Assembly: GCF_020483305.1 (NCBI RefSeq)
Contig: NZ_JACWAB010000004.1
Location: 1-64,000 of the forward strand
Length of the DNA stretch: 64,000 nt
Source: Arthrobacter sp. UM1
Lineage (GTDB): Bacteria; Actinomycetota; Actinomycetes; Actinomycetales; Micrococcaceae
Reading direction: 5' to 3'
The translations under genes were made by a program, and so were the position numbers. The notes beneath the pieces are model-generated. The model was not told the origin of the DNA, made no database searches, and was given only the letters and a program-made list of their open reading frames with translations. Positions 57,456 to 64,000 of the stretch are shown here, in pieces; within the stretch, counting starts at the first letter, position 1; every line of letters begins with the position of its first letter.

Positions 57456-59032
57456 TGGGCCTCTCCCTGCTTCGCGGCGGCGGAGCCGCCCGTCGTCGTA
57501 CCGGAACCCCGGCCGCGTCCGTACGGCGAGCGGCCCGCGGCGAAATCCTGCCGGAAGGAGTGGCGCGGCGGCTGCGGGATGTCGCGGGAGGACGTCCACT
57601 TGCCGGCCACTCCGGGCAGCTTGGAGATCGAGCCGCCCGAGCCGGGCAGGACGCTCGCGGCCACGCGGGCCAGGCCGATGCCCTTCTGGGCGGCGGCGAA
57701 CCGGCGGCCGTCGGCGAAGAGCCACGAGGCAGCGGCGAGTCCCGCGTCCAGCTGGGTGGCGTGCTCGCGCAGGCCCTTGCCCTCCTCGGAGCGGCCGCGG
57801 AGGTGCACCAGGATGTCCGGGATGTTGATCTTGACCGGGCACGCGTCGTAGCAGGCGCCGCAGAGGGTGGAGGCGAACGGCAGCGAGTCGTTCTCCGCCA
57901 CGTTCTCGCCCGTGAGCAGCGGCGAGAGGATCGCGCCGATGGGCCCCGGGTACGTGGAGCCGTAGGCGTGGCCGCCCGTGCGCTCGTAGACCGGGCACAC
58001 GTTCATGCACGCCGAGCAGCGGATGCAGTGCAGGGCCGAGCGACCGTGCTCGTCCGCGAGCGCCCGCGTTCGCCCGTTGTCCAGGAGCACGATGTGCACG
58101 TTCTGCGGCCCGTCCCCCGGCGTGACGCCCGTCCACATGGACGTGTACGGGTTCATGCGCTCGCCCGTGGAGGAGCGCGGGAGCAGCTGGAGCATGGCGT
58201 GGAGGTCCTCGACGTCGTGCAGCACCTTCTCGATGCCCACGAGCGAGATGAGCGTCTCCGGGAGCGTGAGGCACATGCGGCCGTTGCCCTCGGACTCCAC
58301 GACGCCGAGCGTGCCGGACTCCGCCAGCGCGAAGTTGGCACCCGAGACCGCCACCTTCGTGGAGAGGAACTTGCGGCGCAGGTGCGCGCGGGCCGCGGCG
58401 GCGAGCTCGGCCGGGCTGTTGGAGAGGGCCTTCGGCGCGCTCGGCATCTCACGGAGGAAGATGTCCCGGATCTGGTCCCGGTTCTTGTGGATCGCGGGGA
58501 CCAGGATGTGGGACGGGAGGTCGTCGTCGAGCTGGACGATGAGCTCCGCGAGGTCCGTCTCCACCGCCGAGATCCCGTGCTCCTCGAGGTACTCGTTGAG
58601 CCCGATCTCCTGGGTGGCCATCGACTTGACCTTGATGACCTCCTCGACCCCCTCGGCGAGGATGACGCCGCGGATGATCTCGTTGGCCTCCCGAGCGTCC
58701 CTGGCCCAGTGGACCGTGGCGCCGGCGGCGGTGGCGTTCTTCTCGAACGTCTCGAGCAGCTCGGGCAGGTTCCGCATCGCGTGCGCCTTGATCTGGCTTC
58801 CCGCCTCGCGGAGGTCCTCCCAGTCCGGCAGCTCGGAGACCACGCGGAGCCGCTTGTCGCGGATCGTGTGGGTCGCGTGCCGCAGGTTGGCGCGCAGCTG
58901 CCCGTCCGCGAGGTGCTGCGGCGCGGCGTGCGGAAAGTCCTCGAGCGCGACGACGCGGCCGACCTGCTCCGGGTCCCAGCCCGCGGACGGCGAGGCCGTC
59001 CGGGCGCGGGGCATGCCGAGGAACGTGCTCAT
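57452..59032 (-). CDS. lutB: L-lactate oxidation complex iron-sulfur subunit LutB
   Basis: A 526-aa fusion-type iron-sulfur protein. The N-terminal LUD domain (~80-310) has VKVKSMATQEIGLNEYLEEHG and SGTLGVVESEGNGRM. Two 4Fe-4S sites follow, CIRCSACMNVCPVYE and CGACYDACPVKINIPD. The C-terminal ~100 residues are the LutB tail with HSFRQDFAAGRSPYG. It oxidises L-lactate to pyruvate together with LutA and LutC. It overlaps both neighbours by four bases. Confidence 0.95.
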   Translation of the reverse strand: MSTFLGMPRARTASPSAGWDPEQVGRVVALEDFPHAAPQHLADGQLRANLRHATHTIRDKRLRVVSELPDWEDLREAGSQIKAHAMRNLPELLETFEKNATAAGATVHWARDAREANEIIRGVILAEGVEEVIKVKSMATQEIGLNEYLEEHGISAVETDLAELIVQLDDDLPSHILVPAIHKNRDQIRDIFLREMPSAPKALSNSPAELAAAARAHLRRKFLSTKVAVSGANFALAESGTLGVVESEGNGRMCLTLPETLISLVGIEKVLHDVEDLHAMLQLLPRSSTGERMNPYTSMWTGVTPGDGPQNVHIVLLDNGRTRALADEHGRSALHCIRCSACMNVCPVYERTGGHAYGSTYPGPIGAILSPLLTGENVAENDSLPFASTLCGACYDACPVKINIPDILVHLRGRSEEGKGLREHATQLDAGLAAASWLFADGRRFAAAQKGIGLARVAASVLPGSGGSISKLPGVAGKWTSSRDIPQPPRHSFRQDFAAGRSPYGRGRGSGTTTGGSAAAKQGEAQ

Positions 59033-59865
59033 GCGTTGACCTCCTCGTGGGGGTTGAGCGGCTGCTCCCGCGTGCTCGCGAGGATCTCAGCCAGGTGGTA
59101 GGTGTGCAGGCCGGTGCCCTGGCGGGCCAGGCCGCCGCCGATGTGCATGAGGCAGGAGGCGTCTCCGCCGGAGCACCCCATGGCGCCGGTCTCCGCGATG
59201 CGGGCGGTCTTGTCCGCGAGCATCGCCGTCGAGACGGCCGAGTTCTTCACGGAGAACGTGCCGCCGAAGCCGCAGCACTGGTCCGACTCTCCGAGCGGCC
59301 GGTAGTCGATGCCGCCCACGGACTTGAGCAGGCGCTCCTGGCGGTCCCCGAGGCGGAGGAGCCGGGCGCCGTGGCAGCTCGGGTGGTAGGTGAGCGAGTG
59401 GGGGAACCAGGAGCCGAGCTGCTCCTCGGCGTCCGTGATGCCGAGGACGTCCACGAGCAGCTGGGACAGCTCCAGCGTCTTGCTGCCGATGCAGCTCGCC
59501 CGCTCCGCGAGGTCCGCGTCCCCGAACCGCTCGGCGATCATCGGCTGCTGGTGGCGCACGGAGGCGGTGCAGGAGCCGGAGGGGGCCACTGCGACGTCGT
59601 ACTCCTCGGACTCGAAGGCCCTCACGTGGTTCTCGATGACCTTCCGCCCCTCGGAGAAGTGGCCCGAGTTGACGTGCATCTGGCCGCAGCAGGCCTGGCC
59701 TTCCGGGAAGACGACCGTATGGCCGAGGCGCTCGAGAACGGCGACCGTCGCATGGGCCACGCGCGGGTACATCGCGTCCACGATGCAGGTGGCGAAGAGG
59801 GCGATCCGCAGGGGTCTCTCGCGCGCGAGCGCGGCCAGTGCGGGGATGGAGGGGGTGGTGTTCAC
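59029..59865 (-). CDS. lutA: L-lactate oxidation complex subunit LutA
   Basis: A 278-aa protein with two CCG (DUF3400/heterodisulfide reductase-like) domains: QACCGQMHVNSGH (first) and ESDQCCGFGGTFSVKN (second), with PSGSCTASVRHQ and YHPSCHGARLLRLGDRQ as additional Cys sites. First gene of lutABC. GTG start at 59865. Its promoter overlaps a TGGTCAGACCT operator, indicating control by the GntR regulator at 62639. Confidence 0.94.
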   Translation of the reverse strand: MNTTPSIPALAALARERPLRIALFATCIVDAMYPRVAHATVAVLERLGHTVVFPEGQACCGQMHVNSGHFSEGRKVIENHVRAFESEEYDVAVAPSGSCTASVRHQQPMIAERFGDADLAERASCIGSKTLELSQLLVDVLGITDAEEQLGSWFPHSLTYHPSCHGARLLRLGDRQERLLKSVGGIDYRPLGESDQCCGFGGTFSVKNSAVSTAMLADKTARIAETGAMGCSGGDASCLMHIGGGLARQGTGLHTYHLAEILASTREQPLNPHEEVNA

Positions 59866-59900
59866 GGTGTTCCGGCTTTCTCCCGAACGGTGTGGTGCTG

Positions 59901-59911
59901 TGGTCAGACCT
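59901..59911. promoter_or_regulatory. LldR-type operator 1 (lutA side)
   Basis: TGGTCAGACCT, the FadR/LldR-type core TGGTCNGACCA with one mismatch. It overlaps the minus-strand -10 box TAAGGT (59908-59913) of lutABC. Confidence 0.7.
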
Positions 59912-59960
59912 TACCAGAACGGCCATTTCGTCATTGTGCGTAACATCACGCCGCGTGGGG

Positions 59961-59966
59961 TATCCT
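59961..59966 (+). promoter_or_regulatory. -10 box TATCCT of lctP
   Basis: TATCCT, with transcription expected near 59973, inside operator 2. No convincing -35 box; the leader to the ATG is ~53 nt. Confidence 0.5.
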
Positions 59967-59969
59967 GCA

Positions 59970-59980
59970 TGGTCAGACCT
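59970..59980. promoter_or_regulatory. LldR-type operator 2 (lctP start site)
   Basis: TGGTCAGACCT, identical to operator 1, covering the predicted lctP transcription start. Confidence 0.7.
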
Positions 59981-59983
59981 CAG

Positions 59984-59994
59984 TGGTCCGACCA
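59984..59994. promoter_or_regulatory. LldR-type operator 3
   Basis: TGGTCCGACCA, a perfect palindrome with a central C, three bases after operator 2. The tandem placement suggests cooperative binding of two dimers on the lctP side. Confidence 0.72.
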
Positions 59995-60025
59995 CACTGC
60001 ACTCCCCTCCTGTCAGGAGCCTCGC

Positions 60026-61714
60026 ATGACCTCGTTCACTCCGCAGACCGATGCCCTCGGGGGCTCGGTCGCGCTGACCGCGCTCGTCGCGTTCATCCCC
60101 CTCGTCACCTTCTTCATCCTCCTGGCCGTGGTGAAGCTCAAGGCGTGGGCCGCCGGCCTCGCGAGCCTCGCCGCGGCGCTCATCGTGGCCGTCGCCGTCA
60201 TGAAGATGCCGGCACTCCTGGCCCTCCTCTCCGCGACGCAGGGCGCGGTGTTCGGCGCCTTCCCGGTCTTCTGGATCGTGGTCATGGCGGTCTGGCTCTA
60301 CCAGGTCACGGTGCTCTCCGGGCGGTTCGAGGACCTCCGCCGCATCTTCGACTCCATCGGCGGCGGGGACATCCGCATCCAGGCCGTCCTCATCGCCTTC
60401 TGCTTCGGCGGACTGCTCGAGGCGCTCGCCGGATTCGGCGCCCCGGTGGCCATCACGGCCACGATGCTCATGGCGCTCGGCCTCAAGCCTCTCAAGGCCG
60501 CCACGGCCGTGCTGCTCGCCAACACCGCGCCGGTCGCCTTCGGCGCCATCGCCATCCCGATCACGACGGCGGGCAACCTCACCGGGCTCAGCTCAGACCA
60601 CATCGGCGCGATCGTGGGACGCCAGGCCCCGCTGCTCGCCGTCGTCGTCCCCGTCATCCTGCTGTTCATCATCGACGGCAGGAAGGGCGTCAAGGACGCG
60701 TGGGCCCCGGCGCTCGCCACGGGCGTCTCGTTCGGCATCGCCCAGTTCCTCTGCGCCAACTTCTTCTCCTACGAGCTCACGGACATCGTGGCGGCCCTCG
60801 CCGGACTCGGCGGCGCCGTGCTGTTCCTGCGCTTCTGGCGGACCCCGGCCCGCGCCGCGCAGGCGGAGGCCGCCCGCGAACGCCTCGGCATCGCCGCCCC
60901 GGCCGCCGGCTCCGAGGCCGAGCGCCTCACGGGCTCCCGGACGTTCATGGCGCTGCTGCCGTACCTGCTCGTGATCGTGCTCTTCGGCGCGGCCAAGCTG
61001 TGGACACTCGGCGTGAACATGCCGAAGACCCTGGCCTCCACGGACGTCAAGATCCCGTGGCCGGGCCTGGACGGACACCTCCTCACGGCGGCCGGCACCG
61101 CGTCCAAGTCCACGGTCTACACGTTCCAGTGGCTGTCGAGCCCCGGCACGCTCCTGCTCATCACGGGCCTCATCGTGGCGGTCATCTACAGCGTCAAGGA
61201 CGACGGCGGGCGCTTCCGCCTCTCCGTGGGGAACTCCGTCGCGGAGATCGGGCGGACCGTGTGGCGGATGCGCATGGCGGGCGTGACCATCATGTCCGTG
61301 CTCGCGCTGGCCTACGTCATGAACTTCTCGGGCCAGACCATCTCGATCGGCATGTGGCTCGCGGGCGCCGGAGGGTTCTTCGCCTTCCTCTCCCCGATCC
61401 TCGGCTGGATCGGCACGGCCGTGACCGGCTCGGACACCTCGGCGAACGCCCTGTTCGCCAAGCTGCAGCAGACGGCGGCCTCGCATGCTGGCATCGACCC
61501 GAACCTGCTCGTGGCGGCCAACACCACGGGCGGCGTCGTCGGCAAGCTCATCTCCCCGCAGAACCTGGCCATCGCGGCCACGAGCGTGGACATGGAGGGC
61601 AAGGAGTCGGAGATCCTCAAGACCGTCATCGGCTGGTCCGTGGGCATGCTCCTCTTCCTCTGCTGCCTCGTCTACCTGCAGTCCACGCCGATCCTCGGGT
61701 GGATGCTGCCGTAG
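60026..61714 (+). CDS. lctP: L-lactate permease
   Basis: A 562-aa lactate:proton symporter of the LctP family with about 12-14 helices. Family sequences include FGAFPVFWIVVMAVWLYQVTVLSG, ACFGGLLEALAGFGAPVAITATML-like (here FCFGGLLEALAGFGAP), NTAPVAFGAIAIPI, a SSPGTLLLITGLI segment, GWIGTAVTGSDTSANALF and GVVGKLISPQNLAIAATSV. The ATG at 60026 has AGGAG five bases upstream; the longer open frame crosses the operators and is excluded. It is divergent from lutABC with shared operators. Confidence 0.96.
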   Translation: MTSFTPQTDALGGSVALTALVAFIPLVTFFILLAVVKLKAWAAGLASLAAALIVAVAVMKMPALLALLSATQGAVFGAFPVFWIVVMAVWLYQVTVLSGRFEDLRRIFDSIGGGDIRIQAVLIAFCFGGLLEALAGFGAPVAITATMLMALGLKPLKAATAVLLANTAPVAFGAIAIPITTAGNLTGLSSDHIGAIVGRQAPLLAVVVPVILLFIIDGRKGVKDAWAPALATGVSFGIAQFLCANFFSYELTDIVAALAGLGGAVLFLRFWRTPARAAQAEAARERLGIAAPAAGSEAERLTGSRTFMALLPYLLVIVLFGAAKLWTLGVNMPKTLASTDVKIPWPGLDGHLLTAAGTASKSTVYTFQWLSSPGTLLLITGLIVAVIYSVKDDGGRFRLSVGNSVAEIGRTVWRMRMAGVTIMSVLALAYVMNFSGQTISIGMWLAGAGGFFAFLSPILGWIGTAVTGSDTSANALFAKLQQTAASHAGIDPNLLVAANTTGGVVGKLISPQNLAIAATSVDMEGKESEILKTVIGWSVGMLLFLCCLVYLQSTPILGWMLP

Positions 61715-61729
61715 CGGCGGCCCTTCCGC

Positions 61730-61755
61730 GCGGGCGGCAGAATCCTGCCGCCCGC
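61730..61755 (+). terminator. Terminator after lctP
   Basis: 11-bp stem GCGGGCGGCAG/CTGCCGCCCGC with an AATC loop, 15 bp after the stop. Confidence 0.75.
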
Positions 61756-61776
61756 CCGGCGCTGGTGGAGCTGCGC

Positions 61777-61782
61777 TAGCGT
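61777..61782 (+). promoter_or_regulatory. -10 box TAGCGT of DUF4287 gene (leaderless)
   Basis: TAGCGT followed by seven bases and the ATG at 61790. Confidence 0.5.
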
Positions 61783-61789
61783 TGCCCGC

Positions 61790-62398
61790 ATGAGCGGGGA
61801 ACAGCAGGCCACGGGCGCCAAGCCCACCAGCACGGACGCCATCGCGGCGGCCACCGGAACGCCCTGGGACACCTGGCTCGAACGCCTGGAGTCCCAGGGC
61901 GCTTCGCGTCTCGGGCACACGGAGCTCGCGCGGGGCATCGCGGACCAGCTCGAGGGAGCGGTCTCCAACAACGGCTGGTGGGGGCAGATGATCGCCGTCG
62001 CCTACGAGCAGCACATCGGGCGGCGGAGGCCCGGGCAGTCCTGTGCGGGCGACTTCCAGGTCTCCGCCTCCGCCACCGTCTCCATGCCGAGGGCGCAGGC
62101 GGCGGAGGCGTTCGCGGCGCACATGGCGCAGTCCGGGGTGAAGGAGGGAGCTGTGGACGGCGTCCCCCTCGAACGGGAGCCCGCGCTCACAGGGACCGAG
62201 CGGGCCCACTACTGGCGAGCCGCTCTCGCGGACGGGACGCGGATCAACGTCTCCATCACGGACAAGGCGCCCGCGAAGGACGGGACGCCCAAGACCGTCG
62301 TGGGCCTGGGCCACGAGAAGATCGAGACCGAGAAGGACGCCGACCGCTGGCGGGCGTTCTGGAAGCCGCTCATGAAGGCCATGCCGCGCACCGCCTGA
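61790..62398 (+). CDS. DUF4287-type protein, SRPBCC-like C-terminal part
   Basis: A 202-aa cytoplasmic protein. The first half matches DUF4287-like sequences: ATGTPWDTWLERLESQGASRLGHTELARGIADQL, NNGWWGQMIAVAYEQHIGRRRPGQ. The second half (GDFQVSASATVSMPRAQAAEAFAAH ... ALADGTRINVSITDKAPAKDGTPKTVVGLGHEKIE ... WRAFWKPLMKAM) resembles activator-of-Hsp90/SRPBCC proteins, which often carry this N-terminal part. Function unknown. Leaderless start. It separates lctP from the lactate regulator but has its own promoter. Confidence 0.82.
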   Translation: MSGEQQATGAKPTSTDAIAAATGTPWDTWLERLESQGASRLGHTELARGIADQLEGAVSNNGWWGQMIAVAYEQHIGRRRPGQSCAGDFQVSASATVSMPRAQAAEAFAAHMAQSGVKEGAVDGVPLEREPALTGTERAHYWRAALADGTRINVSITDKAPAKDGTPKTVVGLGHEKIETEKDADRWRAFWKPLMKAMPRTA

Positions 62399-62638
62399 CG
62401 GGGCGGGCGGTGCGACGGCCGACAGGACGGCAGCGAGCCTCGCGGCCGCCGGGGCAGCAGCACGGCGGGGACAGGCAGGCGGCGCGGCCGTCGTCGCAGG
62501 CTGACGCGCAGCGTCCCCGTCCGTTTCCGAGGTCACACGCCCCGCACTCCCCTCGCCGCGGTTCGCCCTGCCAGAATGGTTGTTCGGCGCCCTAGGGGTG
62601 CTCCTCGTGCGAGACGACAACGAAAAAGGGGTAGACGG

Positions 62639-63361
62639 GTGGAGTCGACCGGCAAGTCCTACGATGCCGTGCTCCAGGACATCGAGCGGCAGCTGAGGTC
62701 CGGAGAGCTCAAGCTCGGCGACCGCCTCCCCGGCGAACGCGCTCTGGCCGAGCAGTACGCGATCTCGCGCGCGTCCGTGCGCGACGCGGTGCGCATCCTC
62801 GGCGTCCTCGGCGTGGTCCGCTCCAACCCCGGCTCCGGGCCGGAGGCCGGGACGCAGATCATCGCGGAGCCGAGCGTCGGGCTCACGAACGCCCTGCGGC
62901 TGCACATGGCCTCCTCCTCGCTTCCGGCGAAGGACGTCATCGAGACCCGCGTCCTCCTCGAGTGCTGGGGCGCGCGCGAGGCAGCCCGGAAGGCGCGGGG
63001 GAAGCACGGAGCCGATCTCGCTCATCTGCGCGAGCTGCTCTGGCGGATGGACGCGCCGGGCATCAGCGCGGAGGAGTTCCACCTCCTCGACACCCAGTTC
63101 CACACCGAGCTGACGGCGCTGGCCGGCAACGCCGTGGTCGAGAGCGTCATGGGGTCCCTGCGCGGCGCCATCCGCACCTACGTCATGGAGGCGGTGGAGC
63201 GCCTCGAGTCCTGGACCGCCGTGGCCGACGGTCTCCGGGCAGAGCACCGCGCCATCCTCGAGGCCGTGTCTGCGGGCGACGGCGACGAGGCCGCCCGGCT
63301 CGTCGAGTCCCACATCCGCGGCTTCTACGCGATCCGCCGGGCCGCCATGGGCCTGGACTGA
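62639..63361 (+). CDS. GntR/FadR-family regulator, probable lactate regulator
   Basis: A 240-aa repressor. The winged helix covers ~5-75 (SYDAVLQDIERQLRSGELKLGDRLPGERALAEQY, ISRASVRDAVRILGVLGVV). The all-helical FadR ligand domain (~95-235) has ETRVLLECWGAREAA, EFHLLDTQFHTELTALAGN (the D/H metal or ligand pocket), and EHRAILEAVSAGDGDEAARLVESHI. By position and by the TGGTCNGACC operators 3 kb away it is probably the LldR/LutR of this locus. GTG start at 62639 with AAAGGGG upstream; frame extension to 62576 lacks a ribosome-binding site. Confidence 0.88.
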   Translation: MESTGKSYDAVLQDIERQLRSGELKLGDRLPGERALAEQYAISRASVRDAVRILGVLGVVRSNPGSGPEAGTQIIAEPSVGLTNALRLHMASSSLPAKDVIETRVLLECWGAREAARKARGKHGADLAHLRELLWRMDAPGISAEEFHLLDTQFHTELTALAGNAVVESVMGSLRGAIRTYVMEAVERLESWTAVADGLRAEHRAILEAVSAGDGDEAARLVESHIRGFYAIRRAAMGLD

Positions 63362-63411
63362 GGAGCGGGGCAGGTTTCTGGAGGGCGGTTCTGGAGACAG
63401 ACGGCCCCGAT

Positions 63412-63441
63412 TTGCACCGCTCCCGCGGGGCCGTGTAGAGT
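63412..63441 (+). promoter_or_regulatory. Promoter of tRNA-Gly
   Basis: TTGCAC (63412-63417), 18-bp spacer, TAGAGT (63436-63441), 11 nt before the mature 5' end. Confidence 0.6.
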
Positions 63442-63452
63442 CTTTTCTGTTC

Positions 63453-63523
63453 GCGGCTATAGCTCAATGGTAGAGCGCCTGCTTCCCAAGCAGGATACGT
63501 CAGTTCGATTCTGTCTAGCCGCT
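63453..63523 (+). tRNA. tRNA-Gly (anticodon CCC)
   Basis: A 71-nt cloverleaf. Acceptor GCGGCTA (63453-63459) pairs with TAGCCGC (63516-63522), discriminator T. D-stem GCTC/GAGC, anticodon stem CCTGC/GCAGG, loop TTCCCAA with anticodon CCC at 63485-63487, T-loop TTCGATT. The T-stem GTCAG/CTGTC has one T-T mismatch (positions 50-64). CCA is not encoded. It reads GGG codons. Confidence 0.95.
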
Positions 63524-63531
63524 CTGATGAG

Positions 63532-63561
63532 AAAGAGGCCCGCTTCGGCGGGCCTCTTTTT
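63532..63561 (+). terminator. Intrinsic terminator of tRNA-Gly
   Basis: 12-bp perfect stem (63532-63543 with 63548-63559) with a TTCG tetraloop; the 3' arm ends in a run of five T (63557-63561). Confidence 0.93.
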
Positions 63562-63702
63562 GTGTGGCTGCGCCTCTCTGCGCCGCTCACGCTTCCGCCG
63601 GAGCCGCTCACAGGTGTGCCTGCGCCGCACACGTGCGTGCCGGTGCCGCCCGGGCGTCCCTGGTCCCGGAGCGGGCCCGGTCTGAGGGCCTGCGGAGCGC
63701 TA

Positions 63703-63755
63703 GTGCACCCGGATCGTTCGGTTTCAGGCCCAAAATCCGAACGATCCGGGTGCAC
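63703..63755. repeat. Palindromic element, second copy of 23062 type
   Basis: Arms GTGCACCCGGATCGTTCGG (63703-63721) and its exact reverse complement (63737-63755); loop starts TTTCAGGCCC as at 23082 but ends CAAAAT. Confidence 0.93.
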
Positions 63756-63835
63756 AAGCCGGGGAACAGGCTGCCCGGAGCTGCCGCCTCGCCCGCGCCG
63801 CCCACCCGCCCGCGCTTGTGCACCCGCTTCTCCCA

Positions 63836-63894
63836 CTTGCGCACCCTCTGGTGTCAGGATTCCGCCCGAATACTGACACCAGAGGGTGCTCAAG
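63836..63894. repeat. Palindromic element, second copy of 16311 type
   Basis: Imperfect palindrome with the same ends (CTTGCGCACCCTCT ... AGAGGGTGCTCAAG) and CAGGATT-like inner arm as 16311-16369. Three arm bases differ from that copy and are matched by complementary changes in the other arm (CTT/AAG there, GGT/ACC here); two positions are unpaired. Confidence 0.88.
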
Positions 63895-64000
63895 CCCAGG
63901 AACAGGGTGCGCAAGCCTCGCGGACGGACCGCTGAGCCCAGGAACAGGGTGCGCAAGCTCAGCGGACGGACGCACAGTCCGGGAACAGGCTGCTCAGCCC
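63893..64000 (+). repeat. ~44-bp tandem repeats at window end
   Basis: AGCCCAGGAACAGGGTGCGC occurs at 63893 and 63937, each followed by AAGC, a TCGCGG- or TCAGCGG-type stretch and GACGGAC; a degraded third copy (AGTCCGGGAACAGGCTGCTC) follows. The array continues past the window edge. No gene is seen from 63562 to 64000. Confidence 0.8.

Noticed and set aside
60593-63313. 906-codon minus-strand ORF across lctP and the GntR gene
   Set aside because: Crosses three clear plus-strand genes, a terminator and promoters; composition is a reverse shadow.

Overview
The window is high-GC (about 70 %) actinobacterial chromosome, probably from a Micrococcaceae-type organism (Arthrobacter/Kocuria/Micrococcus relatives). 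Supporting signs are the dnaK-grpE-dnaJ-hspR order with HspR (HAIR) boxes, a bifunctional-type dCTP deaminase, an anchored-repeat metal ABC transporter, an Mrp antiporter operon whose first gene is an mnhA-mnhB type fusion, and many genes whose start codon lies 6-7 nt downstream of a TANNNT -10 box (leaderless mRNAs). I cannot name the species from sequence alone.

Layout. 1-2.8 kb: end of an M23 endopeptidase, a YccF membrane protein and trmB, with a highly folded gene-free stretch before trmB. 2.8-6.3 kb: an acidic DUF4375/DMP19-like protein, then a repeat-rich zone where a 586-bp unit carrying a promoter and a 78-aa membrane protein is tandemly duplicated. 6.5-8.2 kb: SDR/epimerase plus GNAT. 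8.2-14.1 kb: a five-gene minus-strand operon (two wall-domain surface proteins, a substrate-binding protein with an inserted wall domain, ATPase, permease) behind a Zur-box-like promoter. 14.2-18 kb: BCCT osmolyte transporter, a repeat/hairpin cluster and a TIGR01777 epimerase. 18.0-18.9 kb: a lower-GC cassette (PH-domain protein plus RHH protein) bounded by 16-bp direct repeats. 18.9-22.9 kb: a Tat-exported neutral ceramidase divergent from an acyl-CoA ligase. 23.4-27.7 kb: hspR, dnaJ, grpE, dnaK. 28-32.7 kb: secreted serine protease, LysE exporter, LMW phosphatase and a P-loop/PabB fusion. 32.7-33.2 kb: a toxin-antitoxin-like pair. 33.7-40.5 kb: CDF metal exporter, pabC, cardiolipin synthase and a TPP-riboswitch-controlled ECF importer (YkoE type). 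40.7-50 kb: DUF4235, trkH-trkA and mnhA(B)CDEFG. 50-55.4 kb: MFS transporter, a three-gene two-component locus and dcd. 55.4-56.8 kb: a promoter immediately followed by a terminator, then tandem SseB genes. 56.8-63.4 kb: lactate catabolism (lutABC, lctP, a FadR-type GntR regulator) with three TGGTCNGACC operators, and a DUF4287 protein. 63.4-64 kb: tRNA-Gly(CCC) and more palindromic repeats.

Two themes link the genes. One is ion and metal homeostasis: a zinc-type uptake locus, a CDF exporter, Trk potassium uptake, Mrp Na+/H+ antiport and BCCT osmolyte uptake. The other is L-lactate use, with its permease, LutABC oxidase and regulator in one locus. The least explained material is a dispersed family of palindromes capped by GGGTGC/GCACCC in five intergenic spots, and the direct-repeat-bounded cassette at 18.0-18.9 kb.
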